Source: Carnegiea gigantea (taxonomy: Eukaryota; Streptophyta; Magnoliopsida; Caryophyllales; Cactaceae). From it: 64,000 bases of DNA. A model generated the notes under the pieces. The model saw only the letters and a list, made by a program, of their open reading frames with translations, did no database searches and was not told the origin of the DNA. Both the position numbers and the translations under genes were made by a program. The stretch spans positions 310,001-374,000 of the forward strand of contig JAKOGI010000565.1 of the NCBI GenBank assembly GCA_029747015.1. The letters run 5' to 3'. Shown piece after piece: positions 34,652 to 46,831 of the stretch. The first letter of the stretch is position 1, and each line of letters starts with the position of its first letter.

Positions 34652-37600
34652 CCCACTTCAGGTAATTCCTTCCTCTCATTCAACGACGTCCATTTATGTG
34701 TGTTAATTTGTTTGCTGATTGTTTGATCCGGTGATGAAACTGTCGTTGTGCACTTGTATTATGATATATTTCGGATTTGTCGAAGAGCGAATTGAATGTC
34801 ATCCAAAAATTGACTGCTCACTTCTTAGTTTTTGCTGAAATTTATGGAACAGTAAGATTTTGCATAATGGTTTTGTTCTTGGGGACTTGAGTTATCTGAA
34901 ATGGCATGAAATTTAAGGGGTAACCATTGAATTTTTGTTGAAAATAAGATACGTAATATTGTTGTGAAGTCTTCTTGTGTTTTGCGATGTGTTGTATGCC
35001 TGATTGAAGCTTAACACATTCAACATGATTGCTTTTTTCAAAGTGAGCATGGCAGAAAGCCCTCAAAGTCGGCAAAAATTTACGGTCATTGCTAATTGCT
35101 TGCATTTATAATATGCAATTGTTCTAGAAAACAATGAAACATGAAGATGTTTGTCAGATGGTTGTGGTTTGGGATGTGAAACATGGCCAGTGAAACTTAT
35201 AGATTATTTGCTTGGATGTAGCTAACCTTGTACTACAAACAACTTTGTAATTGCATTTCCATTACGTTGTTTGGATGTGTGAGAGTATTGTAATACAAGT
35301 TTACTTGTGATCATGATTATCGCAAACTATGTAATCATGGTTAGATTACAAGGTTAATTACATCCAACCAAATGTGACACTAGTTTGCTGATGTGGTGAT
35401 TGCTTAGGAAAGGAAGTGAACTTAATAAAGCCCTGATGTCTGGCGCTTTAACTCCAGGCCAAACTGAAAAGCTTTCAGTGCCCCACACTCTCGGTAAATT
35501 GAAAAGCTTTACAAGAGCCAAATGCTTTTGACTAGGCAAACTTCAATGTTCTTTAGATGATTGTGACGGAGGGGACAAAAATCATCCATACTTAAGAGAG
35601 TTGAGTGTCTATGGGTTCTTACGTGGGTAAGTGTCCAGCTGGTTGTTATAACAAATCATTCAAAAAAGTGAATTAAAACGTTACTTAGAACTTGGTCAAG
35701 CGTCCACCTTTGTAGAACTTTTAAATAATTTCTTCAGCACCATCCTTTTCTCTCTTTTGTGTCAGCAACTTTGTCCTACTGACTGCGTTTTATGCTGAAA
35801 ATATAACCAAGAAGAAAGCTAACAGGACCTCTGCTTGTTGTATGATCAGGATATTGGAGATCAAACACAGACAGGGTAATACGCTTTCCTCAAGCAGACT
35901 TTCCAGCTTTTTTCTTTGATTTTAACTGCTGTTACATTGTTTTCTTTTGTAAGCATGGTTTTTGTTGTTTTGTCTGCCAAACAACCGTATCTTCTGTAGT
36001 AAATTTATTGGCAGTTGCTTTGTCATTTTATTGCCCTGTCTTTTGTTGTAGAAGTACTAATCTCCTTATTTTCGGTTTGTGATATTAGAGCAATTAAACA
36101 ACATGAGGAGCAGGGTCATGAGGTACATTGTTCAAGAGAGAGGAGCAGAGCTGCATGGAAAGTCATTGATGAGGTGCAGCCTTTATCTTCTACAGGAGCA
36201 ATTTGTTCTGCTATATTCAAAGTTTTAATATGCCAATTATTGATGCAGTATCTCATGCCTTTTGTGGATAAAGAGAAGTACAAGATACCAAGCAAATGTA
36301 GACTTCATGCAGACAATGACATGTTCAGGGATCAGGAACTGCACAAGATACATGTAGACATAAATGAGTGGAAATGCGGCTACTGCAAAAAGAGTTTCTA
36401 TGCTGAGAAGTATCTTGATAAGCATTTCGACAATAGACACTACAATTTGCTAAATACAGTGAGTTTTCTTGCCCTTAAAGTGAAAAAAAAAAGTGTGTTG
36501 GCTTCCTTTAAAGTTATCTTAATATGCTTAGCATGATCCTTTCTCATTTCACTAGAAGTTGGTTTGACTAACAAGCAAATTAGCAGGTCACCTCTTTGTA
36601 TACCGTGCGCATGCTTTCTTCTTCTGTAATTTTTTCACTATATGTATGAAAAGATCAGTACTATAAGAGCTGCAGTTAGACTTGCAATAGGTCATGGATG
36701 TATTGCTGGGTTACTAATGCCAACATGTTAAAGAAATGATGTGGTCCATATGAAGTTTTGTAGTGGATCTCTAGATGTAGTAGTAGAGATTCAAGTAGAA
36801 AGGAATCTGTTGAAAGGGGATTAGAATAGGAACAGAGAATATAAGCTGAAAGAACTCTCTTTCTTTTGACGTCTTCTAGCTCCTATTTTACATATATTGT
36901 TCACAATACAATAGTTATACAGTTCCCCCTCCCCCCTCCCCGCAGAACCAAAGAGAGAAGTTTGTGTGTCTGGACAGTGCAAATATCCATCATCTGACTG
37001 AAGGTGTGAATTTGTGATGAATATGATGTGAAGATGGAAAGTCATTTGCAATTGTTAAATTGTGTCAATAAGTACCATCAAGTGCGTGAAAATCTTGAAG
37101 CTGTCCCTTGTGGAGAGAGGTGGGGACACAATGAAAATACCAGAAAGAGATTGTGAGACAGGGCCTTGCCTCCATGGATCTTGTAGAGTCCACTTGGAAG
37201 AAAAACGTAGTGGGGATAGTCTATTCTGATTATTTGTTCCATACTTTTTGATTTTGGGTAAATATCCAAGTACATCCTTTTCTCCAATGAAAGCGCATTA
37301 CTCACTAACGTATGGCCTTGAATATAGTGCAAGTCTGCAAATATGCCCTAGAATGTAGATATGGTGATGAAGTAGGGATTACTTTGTTGGGGAGGTCCAC
37401 CTGAACCTAATTTGGTTTATGGGAAACTGTTATAGGACTGTACAAACAACTACCAGAAAGTGGTAGGCAATGGAGGATGAGGCCATGAGGGTGTAGTCCA
37501 CTAAGTGAATTTTATGTGATTAGTGGTTATCAATGCATATGCTCCATGCACTTTGCAGTTCTGGTTGTTTTATTTTTTTTTTTTTTTTTTGGGGGGGGGG

Positions 37601-40600
37601 GGGGATGGGTTCTTTGAAATTGCATGCTGTTGTGTCTTGTTTTACATATTTGTTCAGAATGCTGATAAACTATTTTGCAATTAAACTCTTATGATAAGGA
37701 TGGCTTCAAACTGTATCGTGATTCGTGTATCTTTTGAAACAAAATCTGGCATTTTCTCCTCTTGTAACTTGTTCAACATGAATGGAAAATTGGAAAGTGT
37801 TCTGGTTTTAATTATGTTTTTCTTGTCCCTCCTCTGATGATGAATTTCTCTATTTTATCTTTGAACGAATGTCATTTTCCTTGAAATATCTCCAAATAAT
37901 TTCTGATTCCCTAAAAAGTAGCTCATTTTCCCTGCCTTCGCAACAACATCCTCCCTCCAATGTGGCTTCTTAGGTGTTGCATTCTTAGGTTCTTACACTT
38001 ATGTTTGGTTTCAGAAGGAATTAGTAATTAGATGAGTCTGGAAGTGACAGATAGATAGAAGAGACTTCTAAATGAAGAACCAGCATAAATCCTGTGCTTC
38101 TGCGTGTTCATGTTATATGTTAATATTTGTTTAAATAAATTTATAAATAAAAATAGTTACAATATTTTGTTTAGGATGAAGCCTTCTCACCTTAGAGTTA
38201 TGAAATGAGAGTGAAAGGACATTACGTCAGGAAAAAACAAATTAAAAAAATAATTCTTGAACAACCATGGATGAAACACTTCCTTCAAAAATTGGCATAG
38301 GAAAAAGTCAAATCAGAATGAAATTTTAATGCATCTTTAATGAATTTGATCTTGCATTAAATATACTTTTTCTTTGCTTTCAATATACTTAATGACCTTT
38401 TACTCCCCCCCCCCCCGAGAAATGGAACCAATTGTAGACCGACAATTTTTAATCCATCAGCAACTTATTATGTTTTTAAACTATATGATTAGAAATAATA
38501 TTCCTGTTTTTGAGGGGTCAGGTATTGCTTTGAGGAGGCAACCGGCAAATCAGTAATGCATTTTTTTTGGCCTGGGGGAGGGGGGGCCACTAGTGAGGCA
38601 TTTTGCTGAGTCACTTTTTTGAAGAAAATAATCCTTTAATAATATTTTATTGCCTAAGATTGTGTAGGATGAAATAGAGCCAACTCAGCCAAGCAGACTT
38701 CAGAAGGAAATGAAGATCTTATACTTGAGGTTGAGTTTGAAGAAAGTGAGTGAGAAAATGTGTTGCTTTGTATGGAAAAATATATTGAAGGGGGCCCGGG
38801 TGTGGTAACATGTCTTTGTGTCATCTGGAAACTAAGGGACATGTATTTTACTCATGAAGTACCCTTTTCATTCCTTAGAGACCATATCTTAGCTTTGGCA
38901 GTTTGGCTTCTTTATTTAAGGTTCCATGTGCAAAAGTTTCACATCTCCAGCTGCTGTAAGAGCACATGTTTTTTCCCCCAGAACCTTACTATTGACAAGC
39001 TAGTTGTGAGATCACAGAAAAGGCTGACATTGATTCAATTAAAATGCATAATGTCTTCTAACAACATGAATTTCTGAGATCAGTAATTTTGTGCAAAACT
39101 ATACAAGAGTGACTTGTCGACTGACATCTCTTTGCATATGGAAGCAATTTTGTAGTTGACACCTGATTCTAGAAGTGATCCAACTAAGAGCTTTCATTGC
39201 ATGGCATCGAAGCTAATTTGGAAAGTGTTATGCCTTAATGCTTGAGGGGTGCTTTATGAAATCCCGTGATCCACAACAAATTTGGTCTTTTAACTCAGAA
39301 GAGAGCCTACCTAAGGAATTGAAGCTCTTGTTTATGTTAGTCACTTGAAGCACTGAAATATGTGAAAATCCTTGTTGATCCATTGTATCAGGACAGTCTT
39401 TGGAAGGAAAGGTCATATGCAAAAGTAGGAGTTCCCTACTTTAAGCTCCAACTGGGATAAAAACTGAAGTTTGAATTCTCTTTAAGTTCAGCAAGGCACC
39501 TTAATATATATTCCACTGCAAGAACAAACAAATTAGGCGACATGCTGGGAGTCAGTGCATTCTCCCTGCCTCAAGCTCACTTGGGGAGGAATTACAGGGG
39601 ATATGACGTGTCATAAAGAAGAAGGTACCAAACTGATGGGACGCAGTTTACAACTCAAGCCACAATGACAGAGGGAAGTCTAGCTTAGACAGAATCTAGT
39701 CTAGAAAAATCCACTTTGGGGACTCTTCTGTCTCAGGAGTTAGCTGCATGTTACTTGTTATCATGCATATCCAACAAATGTAGCCTAATATACTGCTACT
39801 GGCTAACTGATGATTTAGAATCATAGTATAACTATCACTCTTGCAGGAATAAATACAGATTGACAATTTCCATTACGAAACAAACTCCCCTTTGACCCCA
39901 CTTGTAGAACTTGAGCTACAAGCTGATAATTGAGCAAAACATCTAAGTGTTTTCTTCTTCATATATAGTACTTAAGTTGGTCTAGCAGTTTCGTGACTAA
40001 CATAATTGAGAAACAAATTACTTATCTAAAGACCTACCATTCTTTGGGGGGGGGGGGGGGACCCATTCTTGCAGTGGACTAACCAATGCCTTACGTTTTC
40101 CTTTATGTGAAACTACTTCTGTACTTCATCTTCGCTGACTGGGACATACAAATGCGGTAATTGACTGAAAGAGTCACTTCTCGATTCTGATAGCCTTCAG
40201 AACTGGCCATACAGAGTGTGCTCCATGTGGGAACCCAACTGAGGCCCTGTTCTTTTCGTTGGTAAATTCCAATTTACCAATCTCAATCAACTTCAACCCA
40301 CTTCACAAACTCCAATAAAAAATATCCACTTCAACCAACTTTAGCCCATTCCAACCAACTTCAACCAACTTCAACCCACTTCAACCTATTTCAACAAAAA
40401 AGTACTCACTTCAGCCTACTTCAATATACTCCTACCAATCTCAACCGACTTTACCCATTTACCAACCCATATTTCCCAACAAAAAGAATAGGCCCTACAC
40501 CTTGAATCAAACATCTGTACAGCAAGAACAGTCATTTTCGCTCTCTCACCATTATACAATGATCATGCAAAACCCTAGTTTTCAGAGAAAAAGACAAAAC

Positions 40601-43600
40601 CCAAGTTTTCAGAGAAAAAGACGAATTTAGTATTCGCATCAGCAAGCTTGGGCAAACTTTGGAGACTCCCAACCCTTCTTCAATCTCTTCAATCTTTGAT
40701 CATATGTCAAACTGCAACAGCAACCCCTTCTTTTGCTTTATAAGCAGAGGGCTAGAGATGAGCCTGCATCTGCTGTTGCAAGCTAGCAAGATTTTTTCAA
40801 AGCTCTTTCGCCTTCCTGAGAGATCCAGAGTAGTCCCCTTTCAGAGCCAGAAACTACCCTTTAGGATGCCCAATGTCCTCTGCACTTTCTGATGCCTAAT
40901 ACTCACAAATTCTAAACTCTAGGTATTGCACTATGACTAGAAAGAGTTTGACTCCAAGGATTTCTTCTTTTGAGATGTCTCGAACGAAGTTCTGATGGAA
41001 CTTTTTTCTATTCTATAGATTGCCAAAGGGAGGAAATGGAGGCTGGGTGGCCCGGCCTATGCCAATAAGGTTGCAGAAGGCAATAAAAAAGTATGCCATG
41101 GTGTTGAGCGATCTGGGTTTTCCCTGCAAACTTAAAATGTCTGCCACAGGCAACACTATTGGTGAGTGGTTTGAAATAAAAGGAGATTGAAAGTCACCTT
41201 GTTCCGATCATAAGTGTGTCTAAGTCTATTTTTAAATCCCTGTTCAGTGTTGCTGGTTAAGGGCTAAGCTCAACTTCTGCTTCCTCTATTTGTAGAGGAC
41301 AGAGCCTGGTCTTATCTTTTACTACATCAAGTTGCAACACGTGATCTTAGACATATTTTTGAACTACTTATGATACTGTTAAGTCACTTTAGTGTTCGTT
41401 ATTTTTGGAAGTTTTTTGCTCGTCGAATTTTGAAGGCCCTCTTTGTGAGCTGTAAATAAATCCCCCAGGCCTGGCATTTCACCTTCAAGAATCTGTGCCA
41501 CCAGAAGCCAGAAGGGGAAGAATGATGATAATTTTCTATTTGGGGGCTTTTCAATTTTTCTTTTTGGTCTGATTGCTTTTTGGGAGATATTATGTTGTGG
41601 CCAAGGGTGTAAAGAAGTAACGGATTCTATGTTTCTTAATTGATCACAAGTGCTGTAGTAGCAAGGTATTCTGCAAGCGCTGGAGTAGCAAGGTATTCTG
41701 TGATGATGCCAGCAATGATTGAGGACTTTTGCCGCTGCTTCCAATAATCATAATGCTGTCAATTTGTGCTAATATTGTCATTGCTTAAGGACATGTAGAA
41801 TCTAAACCAGGAGATTATTTGGTTTCCACTAGTGAAGCTGAGTTAGCTAGGTAATTGAATAATGCAGATAGAACTTTGAGGCTATTGAACCATCAGGTTT
41901 GCTTCTAAGGTGATTAATTGCCTTGCAGTTGCACTGCTGGTTACAGACTGCCATTTCTGGGTTCACTAGTATGGAGCAGGTAGAAAGACACCTTTTTCTT
42001 TGTTTGGTGAATAATAGAGCTAGTGTAATGACTTACAACATGAATCCACTATTTGGGATGATGGCAATTGAAGAATTGTTGCAAAAGAGGGATGTGCCAT
42101 TTTCAAGGCTGACATCCCTAAAAGGTTAGTCATGGAGTAATTTGATTCGGCCACCAAAGCGAAATGATATCTAACTCAAATATGGCAGCGGTATCTAAGA
42201 TACAAATTGTGCATCAATTTAGTAGTGACTATGACCTATAGTCAATGACCGTGATTTTGGTGTTTCAGTTAAAGATGATATTGAAACTATCTTTGTCCAA
42301 TTTCTTTCTTAGGTTCAGCAAAAGAAATGAACTTCCGTATATAAATGCTTAGTACATAGTTATCACGAATTCTTCTTGGATCGCTAAGTCCAGAATGCGG
42401 ATCGCTAGTTATTCTACAAATTTTGTTTACTTTGAGATTTCGATTGCTTGTTTTCGGAATGTAGATCGTGGAGCTATAGAATGATCCCAGTAACTATGGG
42501 TTCGTAGAGGTCTTTGGAGCCACTCTTATAGAGTCATCTTTGTCGTCTGATAGGAAGAATTTAAGTATAATATTTATAACCTCAAGTGGAAGTTTATCGT
42601 CAAGTACTTGAGGTGTCGTCCACTGGGAGTTGGGCTTCAAGTCCGAGGTTAACTCGAGTATTTCAATCTAGGGTAAATGAAAAGGAAATGAATGACAAGC
42701 TAAATAAAGTTAAGAAACACAAAAGAAGAGACTTGGAGTTATGATTGGGCCAATTGACGAACCAAGTAATCAAGTCAAGTCCTAACCTAACCAACCTATA
42801 CTGAAAACTAGAGATGGTCGGTTACGTCATCAAAGACTACCTAAGCCTTCTCTCACGGTTCATGAGCTAGTCTAATTAGTCTAACCGCCTATTTTCATAG
42901 GGTTAGTCTAATTAGACTACCAGATTAGCAACCCTTAGACCTAGCTAGGATCAGGCCTATTTTCATGTCCAAATCCTAGCTATCCTCTCTCCTATACTAG
43001 CTAATTGACTTCACCTCTCGGCATAAGTGAATCGCCCTAAAACATGGATGAAAGCTCTCTCAAGCATTTCATTGAACATTTGGCATGCATGAGAGCCAAC
43101 TTTAAGTTCAAAGTATAATTGGGTGTGGCTAGACCTAATCCAAGACTAATTAGCCATCAAGAGGCTCATCACAATCCAAGCCAACAAAAACTAGCTACTA
43201 ATCATCACACAATCATAATTAAACCCAAAATAAACAAAGCTAACAACTGAACTAATCAAACGTGAAATAGAGAAATAAACCTAATCTACTTGGATTAAAA
43301 CAACTACTAAACACAAAATCACTAAGAACTAAATATTTAAACTAAACATAATCTAAACTAACATGCTCAAACAAAAGAAAAGAGAACAAAATATGAAGTA
43401 GATATAGAGAGAAAGAGAAGAGAAAACTTAGTGATTGCTTGAATAGAGGTCAAAATCCACATGCTTGAATCCAAAACAAACAAAATAGAATCTAATCTGC
43501 CTAGCCTATTACGCCCTAATGGGGTTTTTAATGGTTACTTAAATCTAAGCTAAAACCTCTCCAAAAAGCCCCTCTAAAAGTCCCCGAAAAAGGTCCCAAA

Positions 43601-46526
43601 AGGTCTCTTTAAATAGAAATAGCATTCCTAACTTTTTCTTTTTTACACTTTGTAGAAAAAGAAGTGTAATCTGCACTCTACTATAAAGTTACAAGATCCT
43701 GTAGTACTTTGTATCGACGATGCTTAATTTCTGAAAAATCTCTGAAAAGTCTGTGTTTCCTTTCCTTCCGTAGGATATATGTGATCACAGCCATTAAAGA
43801 CAAGATCTGCCTCATAGTTCTGTGCTTGCTTGATCTTACTGATATCTTCAGATCTGAAAACTGATAAATCTGCCCAGTTCTCTGAAAGTCCCCAAAACAT
43901 TCTGCAGTGCGGTCTGGCCAAAGGCACACTTGTAGAATAAATGGGAATGGCTTTCACTTTGATCATAGCATGGGAAGCAGGTTTTATTTGATATAGGAAT
44001 GAGTAGCCTATCTTCCGTCTGCAATGCCTGTAAACAACCTTTCCAGACAAAATGAGTGTTTTGGGACATTAAATTTGCTCCAAATTATATCAGCCATATC
44101 ATGCTTCTTCAAAAATCCCACAAGCCACTTATAACCACTGGATATCGTATAAACTGGCTTGGCATCAGCACACCATTACCTACCAATACCATTATACCCT
44201 AGTGACAAATTTTGGTCTGATATTCAGAATCTTCTTCCAATAGGCGAGCTTCACCTCCCATATACTCTGACCTTTCTAGTATACACCATTAACCCATGTC
44301 ACCTACAGACATTGAGGACTAATAGGTGAGCAAAAAGAATAAAACATAATTTATAAGCTGAAGTCTACATGCATAAGTCCAGTTTCTGGTTGTCCAGCAT
44401 CTTATTCTCTGGATGATCTGGTGTAGTTTGCTTTGCAAGTTCATTTAGTTTTTCCCCCCCATGAAAATGCCACTAGCGTATCTCAAGTTATTTCATGCAT
44501 GATAATGTTTTGGTTTCTTTGTACTATCAATTTGTTGTATCAGAATGCGGATTTTTATCGAGTCTTCTATTTGAACAGACAATATTAATAACCCAAGCAT
44601 CACGGTATAATATCCTCCCACAACGATGCATGTACAAAACTTTTGTCTTGTTGAACTTGGAATTTCTGAGAGACAGGTATTGCTACTGAGCAATCTATGT
44701 GAAACTGTCGAAATTGATTGATTTATTGTCCTGCTACTCTGTTGCTATGCTGTCTGGCACTTGTAGATGTGCCAATATACTATTGTCTTCGATCGTCTGT
44801 CCTTTCAGAGACATGAAGTACTGAATCATATTTCATGCTGTTAAATGTACTTTGCTTGTCTTCATTCAATGCCCTGATTTGGTTGTCTCTTTGTCTTAAA
44901 TTTTTTTTTATCTGCAATATGTTACTTTCTTTTATCTGATTTGATTTCTGAATCATAAAACGTACATAATCCTGATGGTTGGCTTCCTGTTTTTGTCTTC
45001 CACATTGCTTTATATGTAATCCAAACATTAACAAATTTGTGCGCTTTCAAGACTGAGAGGAAATGCCTCGCAGACTTGTGTGGAGCACTGCACTGTGATC
45101 TTGTGATGGATTCTCAGCCACGGAAGACTAAGTGTAATCCAGCTGCAGCTGCAAAAAATCGCCATCTATGTGAGGTATATGTTTCCTCCATGATCTGCTG
45201 AGATTTGCAGGAACTTCTCTACCTTCTATTATGTCAAGAACTAAGTTGAAGACATGCATGCAGAGTCTTGCTGATACCTGTTTTCCGGTTACCGGTGGTC
45301 CATCAGCGAGTCGTCTTCATGGTATCTCTCTTCATGTAATCTAATTTTGGGAGTAAGGTGGGAGTCGATGTATCCTTGGCATTGTTTTTGACTTGAGTCT
45401 TTGTCTGCTGCTTAAAATGACAGAGTTCTTCTTGCATCAGTTTTGTGATGCACATGCCTGCTCTGGAGGTCGAAAACCCTTTTCTAGAGGCGGCAAGGTA
45501 ATCTAAAATAGATTTGACATTGACTGAGTTTTTAGTTTCAAAGTTTGATGCTTGCATCAGAAGAACGTGGAAACAAAAAGCAATACTCATTCACAAATCA
45601 TTTCGCATATTTCCAGCTGTCAGTTTTTCTGCACTCTACATACCTGAAGCTGATCATACCTAACTAACCAGTTACCATAGAATATTAGATCTTTGTCAGG
45701 GCCGGAGGATGCTTTCTCTATGGATTCAAAATGAGGCCATTCTATGATGAATGGTTATATCGGAAAGGTTTTGAAGTTGACAAAACCGTGTTGTCATTCC
45801 ACGGCAATTACACAACTGCGGTCAAAACCACATTTTAAATTCGCTGAATTTTTTTTTATGTATTTAATGTGACCACACAAAGTTACAAAGAATAAATATT
45901 GGCATCAACTATAAGCAATTTGCACATCAAAATGGTGGGGAGTAGTATTAATAACTATTGACTTTTCCATTGCTGGTTCTGCTTTTCCATAGTCTCCATT
46001 AAGTATCTAGTTTGAGGTTGCGACTCGTTACTCTGGTGGTCTAGTCCTACCGAAGCGTCTTCTGTACAAGCTGTTTTTCCATTCCTCATAAGCCTGTCTG
46101 CAGTATCTTTTCTTCCCTACCTAGTTTCATGAGCATTTTGATATTGTCTCATTCTTTTTGTGTGCAGAAACGGACAAGCGGATTCTATATTGCCATTTCC
46201 GTTCTGACACTCATGCTGTTGCCCCTCTTCTATGGCTTTGTTTATCTTTACCAGAGGTGAATGCCTATTCTATTGCTGCCTAGATATACTTTGCTCTCTG
46301 GCATCATTTGGCCAATTGACACTTGCATTTTAGATTGAAAACATGGAGAGTTTTCACAGAATGGCCATGTTCAGGAGCAGAGCATATATACTCTTATTGG
46401 AAACTTGCAGCCAAGTCTGCATGAAGTATTATTCATGCTTTGGTTTTATGTTGTAGGGGATTGAAAAGGAGTGCTCAAGACCTTAGACGAATCTCTCAGA
46501 CTGGACGTAAGAAGAAGTCCTCATAG
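34569..46526 (+). CDS. ER-type membrane protein with C2H2-like zinc finger and KKXX tail (9 exons)
   Basis: Exons: 34569-34661, 35850-35875, 36089-36173, 36249-36458, 45052-45174, 45264-45321, 45424-45497, 46168-46256, 46457-46526. All introns are GT-AG, phases agree, and the sum is 828 nt (275 aa). Residues 1 to about 23 look like a signal peptide (SLIGLLFLCLS core). A C-X2-C-X12-H-X4-H finger spans 111-132 (CGYCKKSF ... HFDNRH). NTT at 137 is a possible glycosylation site. A cysteine-rich part follows (139-212), then one membrane segment (229-251) and a basic tail ending KKKSS, a dilysine ER-retrieval signal. It is probably a type I ER protein with the finger in the lumen. It resembles a family of uncharacterised plant C2H2-type membrane proteins; I know no proven function. 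The acceptor of exon 5 has a close alternative (45058). Confidence 0.8.
34662..35849 (+). other. Intron 1 of the ER-protein gene, containing a MITE
   Basis: Begins GTAATT and ends CAG. A MITE-like repeat lies at 35205-35373; the rest holds no gene. Confidence 0.75.
35205..35373. repeat. MITE copy A (about 170 bp)
   Basis: The ends are inverted: the left reads TTTGCTTGGATGTAGCTAAC, and the reverse complement of the right reads TTTGGTTGGATGTAATTAAC. A second member of the family lies at 51238-51425. The target duplication was not resolved, so the superfamily is open. Confidence 0.72.
40242..40495. repeat. MITE-like unit with CTTCAACC internal repeats
   Basis: The left end reads AGGCCCTGTTCTTTTCGTTG. 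The reverse complement of the right end reads AGGGCCTATTCTTTTTGTTG. Between them ACTTCAACC-type units recur about ten times. Such ends are common in plant hAT-like MITEs, but no target duplication was seen. Confidence 0.65.
41019..41161 (+). other. Exon-like stretch, unrecognised
   Basis: Preceded by a pyrimidine-rich tract with TATAG and followed by GTGAGT. One frame is open throughout and reads naturally (ARPMPIRLQKAIKKYAMVLS; DLGFPCKLKMSATGN). I do not recognise the protein. It lies in intron 4 of the ER-protein gene on the same strand, so it may be a captured or nested gene fragment. Confidence 0.35.
41929..42124 (+). other. Second exon-like stretch, unrecognised
   Basis: Bounded by TTGCAG and AAAAG/GTTAGT, open for 65 codons (LHCWLQTAISGF; MEQVERHLFLCLVNNRASVM; NPLFGMMAIEELL). 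The composition is like a real protein. It may belong with 41019-41161 to one captured gene. No start, stop or further exons were found. Confidence 0.35.
42560..43650. other. Unclassified repeat-like sequence in intron 4
   Basis: No ORF. Sequence style (AAACTAAACATAATC-type runs and a CCACTGGGAGTTGGGCTTCA box) is like non-coding parts of plant LTR elements, but neither LTR ends nor domains were identified. Confidence 0.3.
43650..44330 (-). pseudogene. LINE (L1-type) fragment, RT zinc-binding region
   Basis: Overlapping minus-strand frames (43848-44069 and 43724-44050) give FVWKGCLQALQTEDRLL, then CFPCYDQSESHSHLFYKC. That is the zinc-binding region at the C-terminal side of plant non-LTR reverse transcriptases (pattern W...C...L.T...L, C-X2-C, E-X2-HLF-X2-C). 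Upstream pieces to about 44330 fit the preceding RT thumb region in other frames. It is 5'-truncated and frameshifted, hence dead. Confidence 0.72.
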
Positions 46527-46831
46527 CATGTTTCGGATCCATTGGTGTAGCAAATCATTTCACGTTTCTGCAGAAAATGTTGAGAACTTTGTAAAGCGAG
46601 GTACTTCATTCTCCGAATGATAAGAGATCATTCGAGCCCATTGTTGGTTGTATAATATGACACATCAAGGTGTACACACCATGAGAAATTACATTGAGCT
46701 TTGGGTTCACACAAATCTAGAATATTGAATGAATACTTCAACGAGAATATGCTGCAAACTAATCTCTTTTTTTTTTTTTTTTTTTGGTGGTAGTTGTTTT
46801 TGGTTTCCATCTGAATTATAGATCCCATTAT
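46527..46831. other. Shared 3' region between convergent genes
   Basis: 305 bp between the stop of the ER-protein gene (46526, plus strand) and the stop of the heat-shock gene (46832, minus strand). It holds a T-run at about 46770-46787 and must contain both transcript ends. No distinct poly(A) signal was assigned. Confidence 0.6.

Larger units (their letters stand above)
36459..45051 (+). other. Intron 4 of the ER-protein gene, 8.6 kb, filled with repeats
   Basis: Starts GTGAGT and ends TTTCAAG. It contains homopolymer tracts (T then G at about 37570-37604, C at 38404-38415, G at 40046-40061), a MITE-like unit (40242-40495), two exon-like stretches (41019-41161 and 41929-42124), about 1 kb of unclassified repeat (42600-43650) and a LINE fragment on the minus strand (43650-44330). 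The rest shows no coding signal. Exons on both sides join in frame, so this is an intron and not a gene boundary. Confidence 0.7.

Noticed and set aside
37570..37604. Structured G-tract element in intron 4
   Set aside because: Simple T-run and G-run. Several such homopolymers occur in this intron, and none shows a pattern of spaced G-runs.
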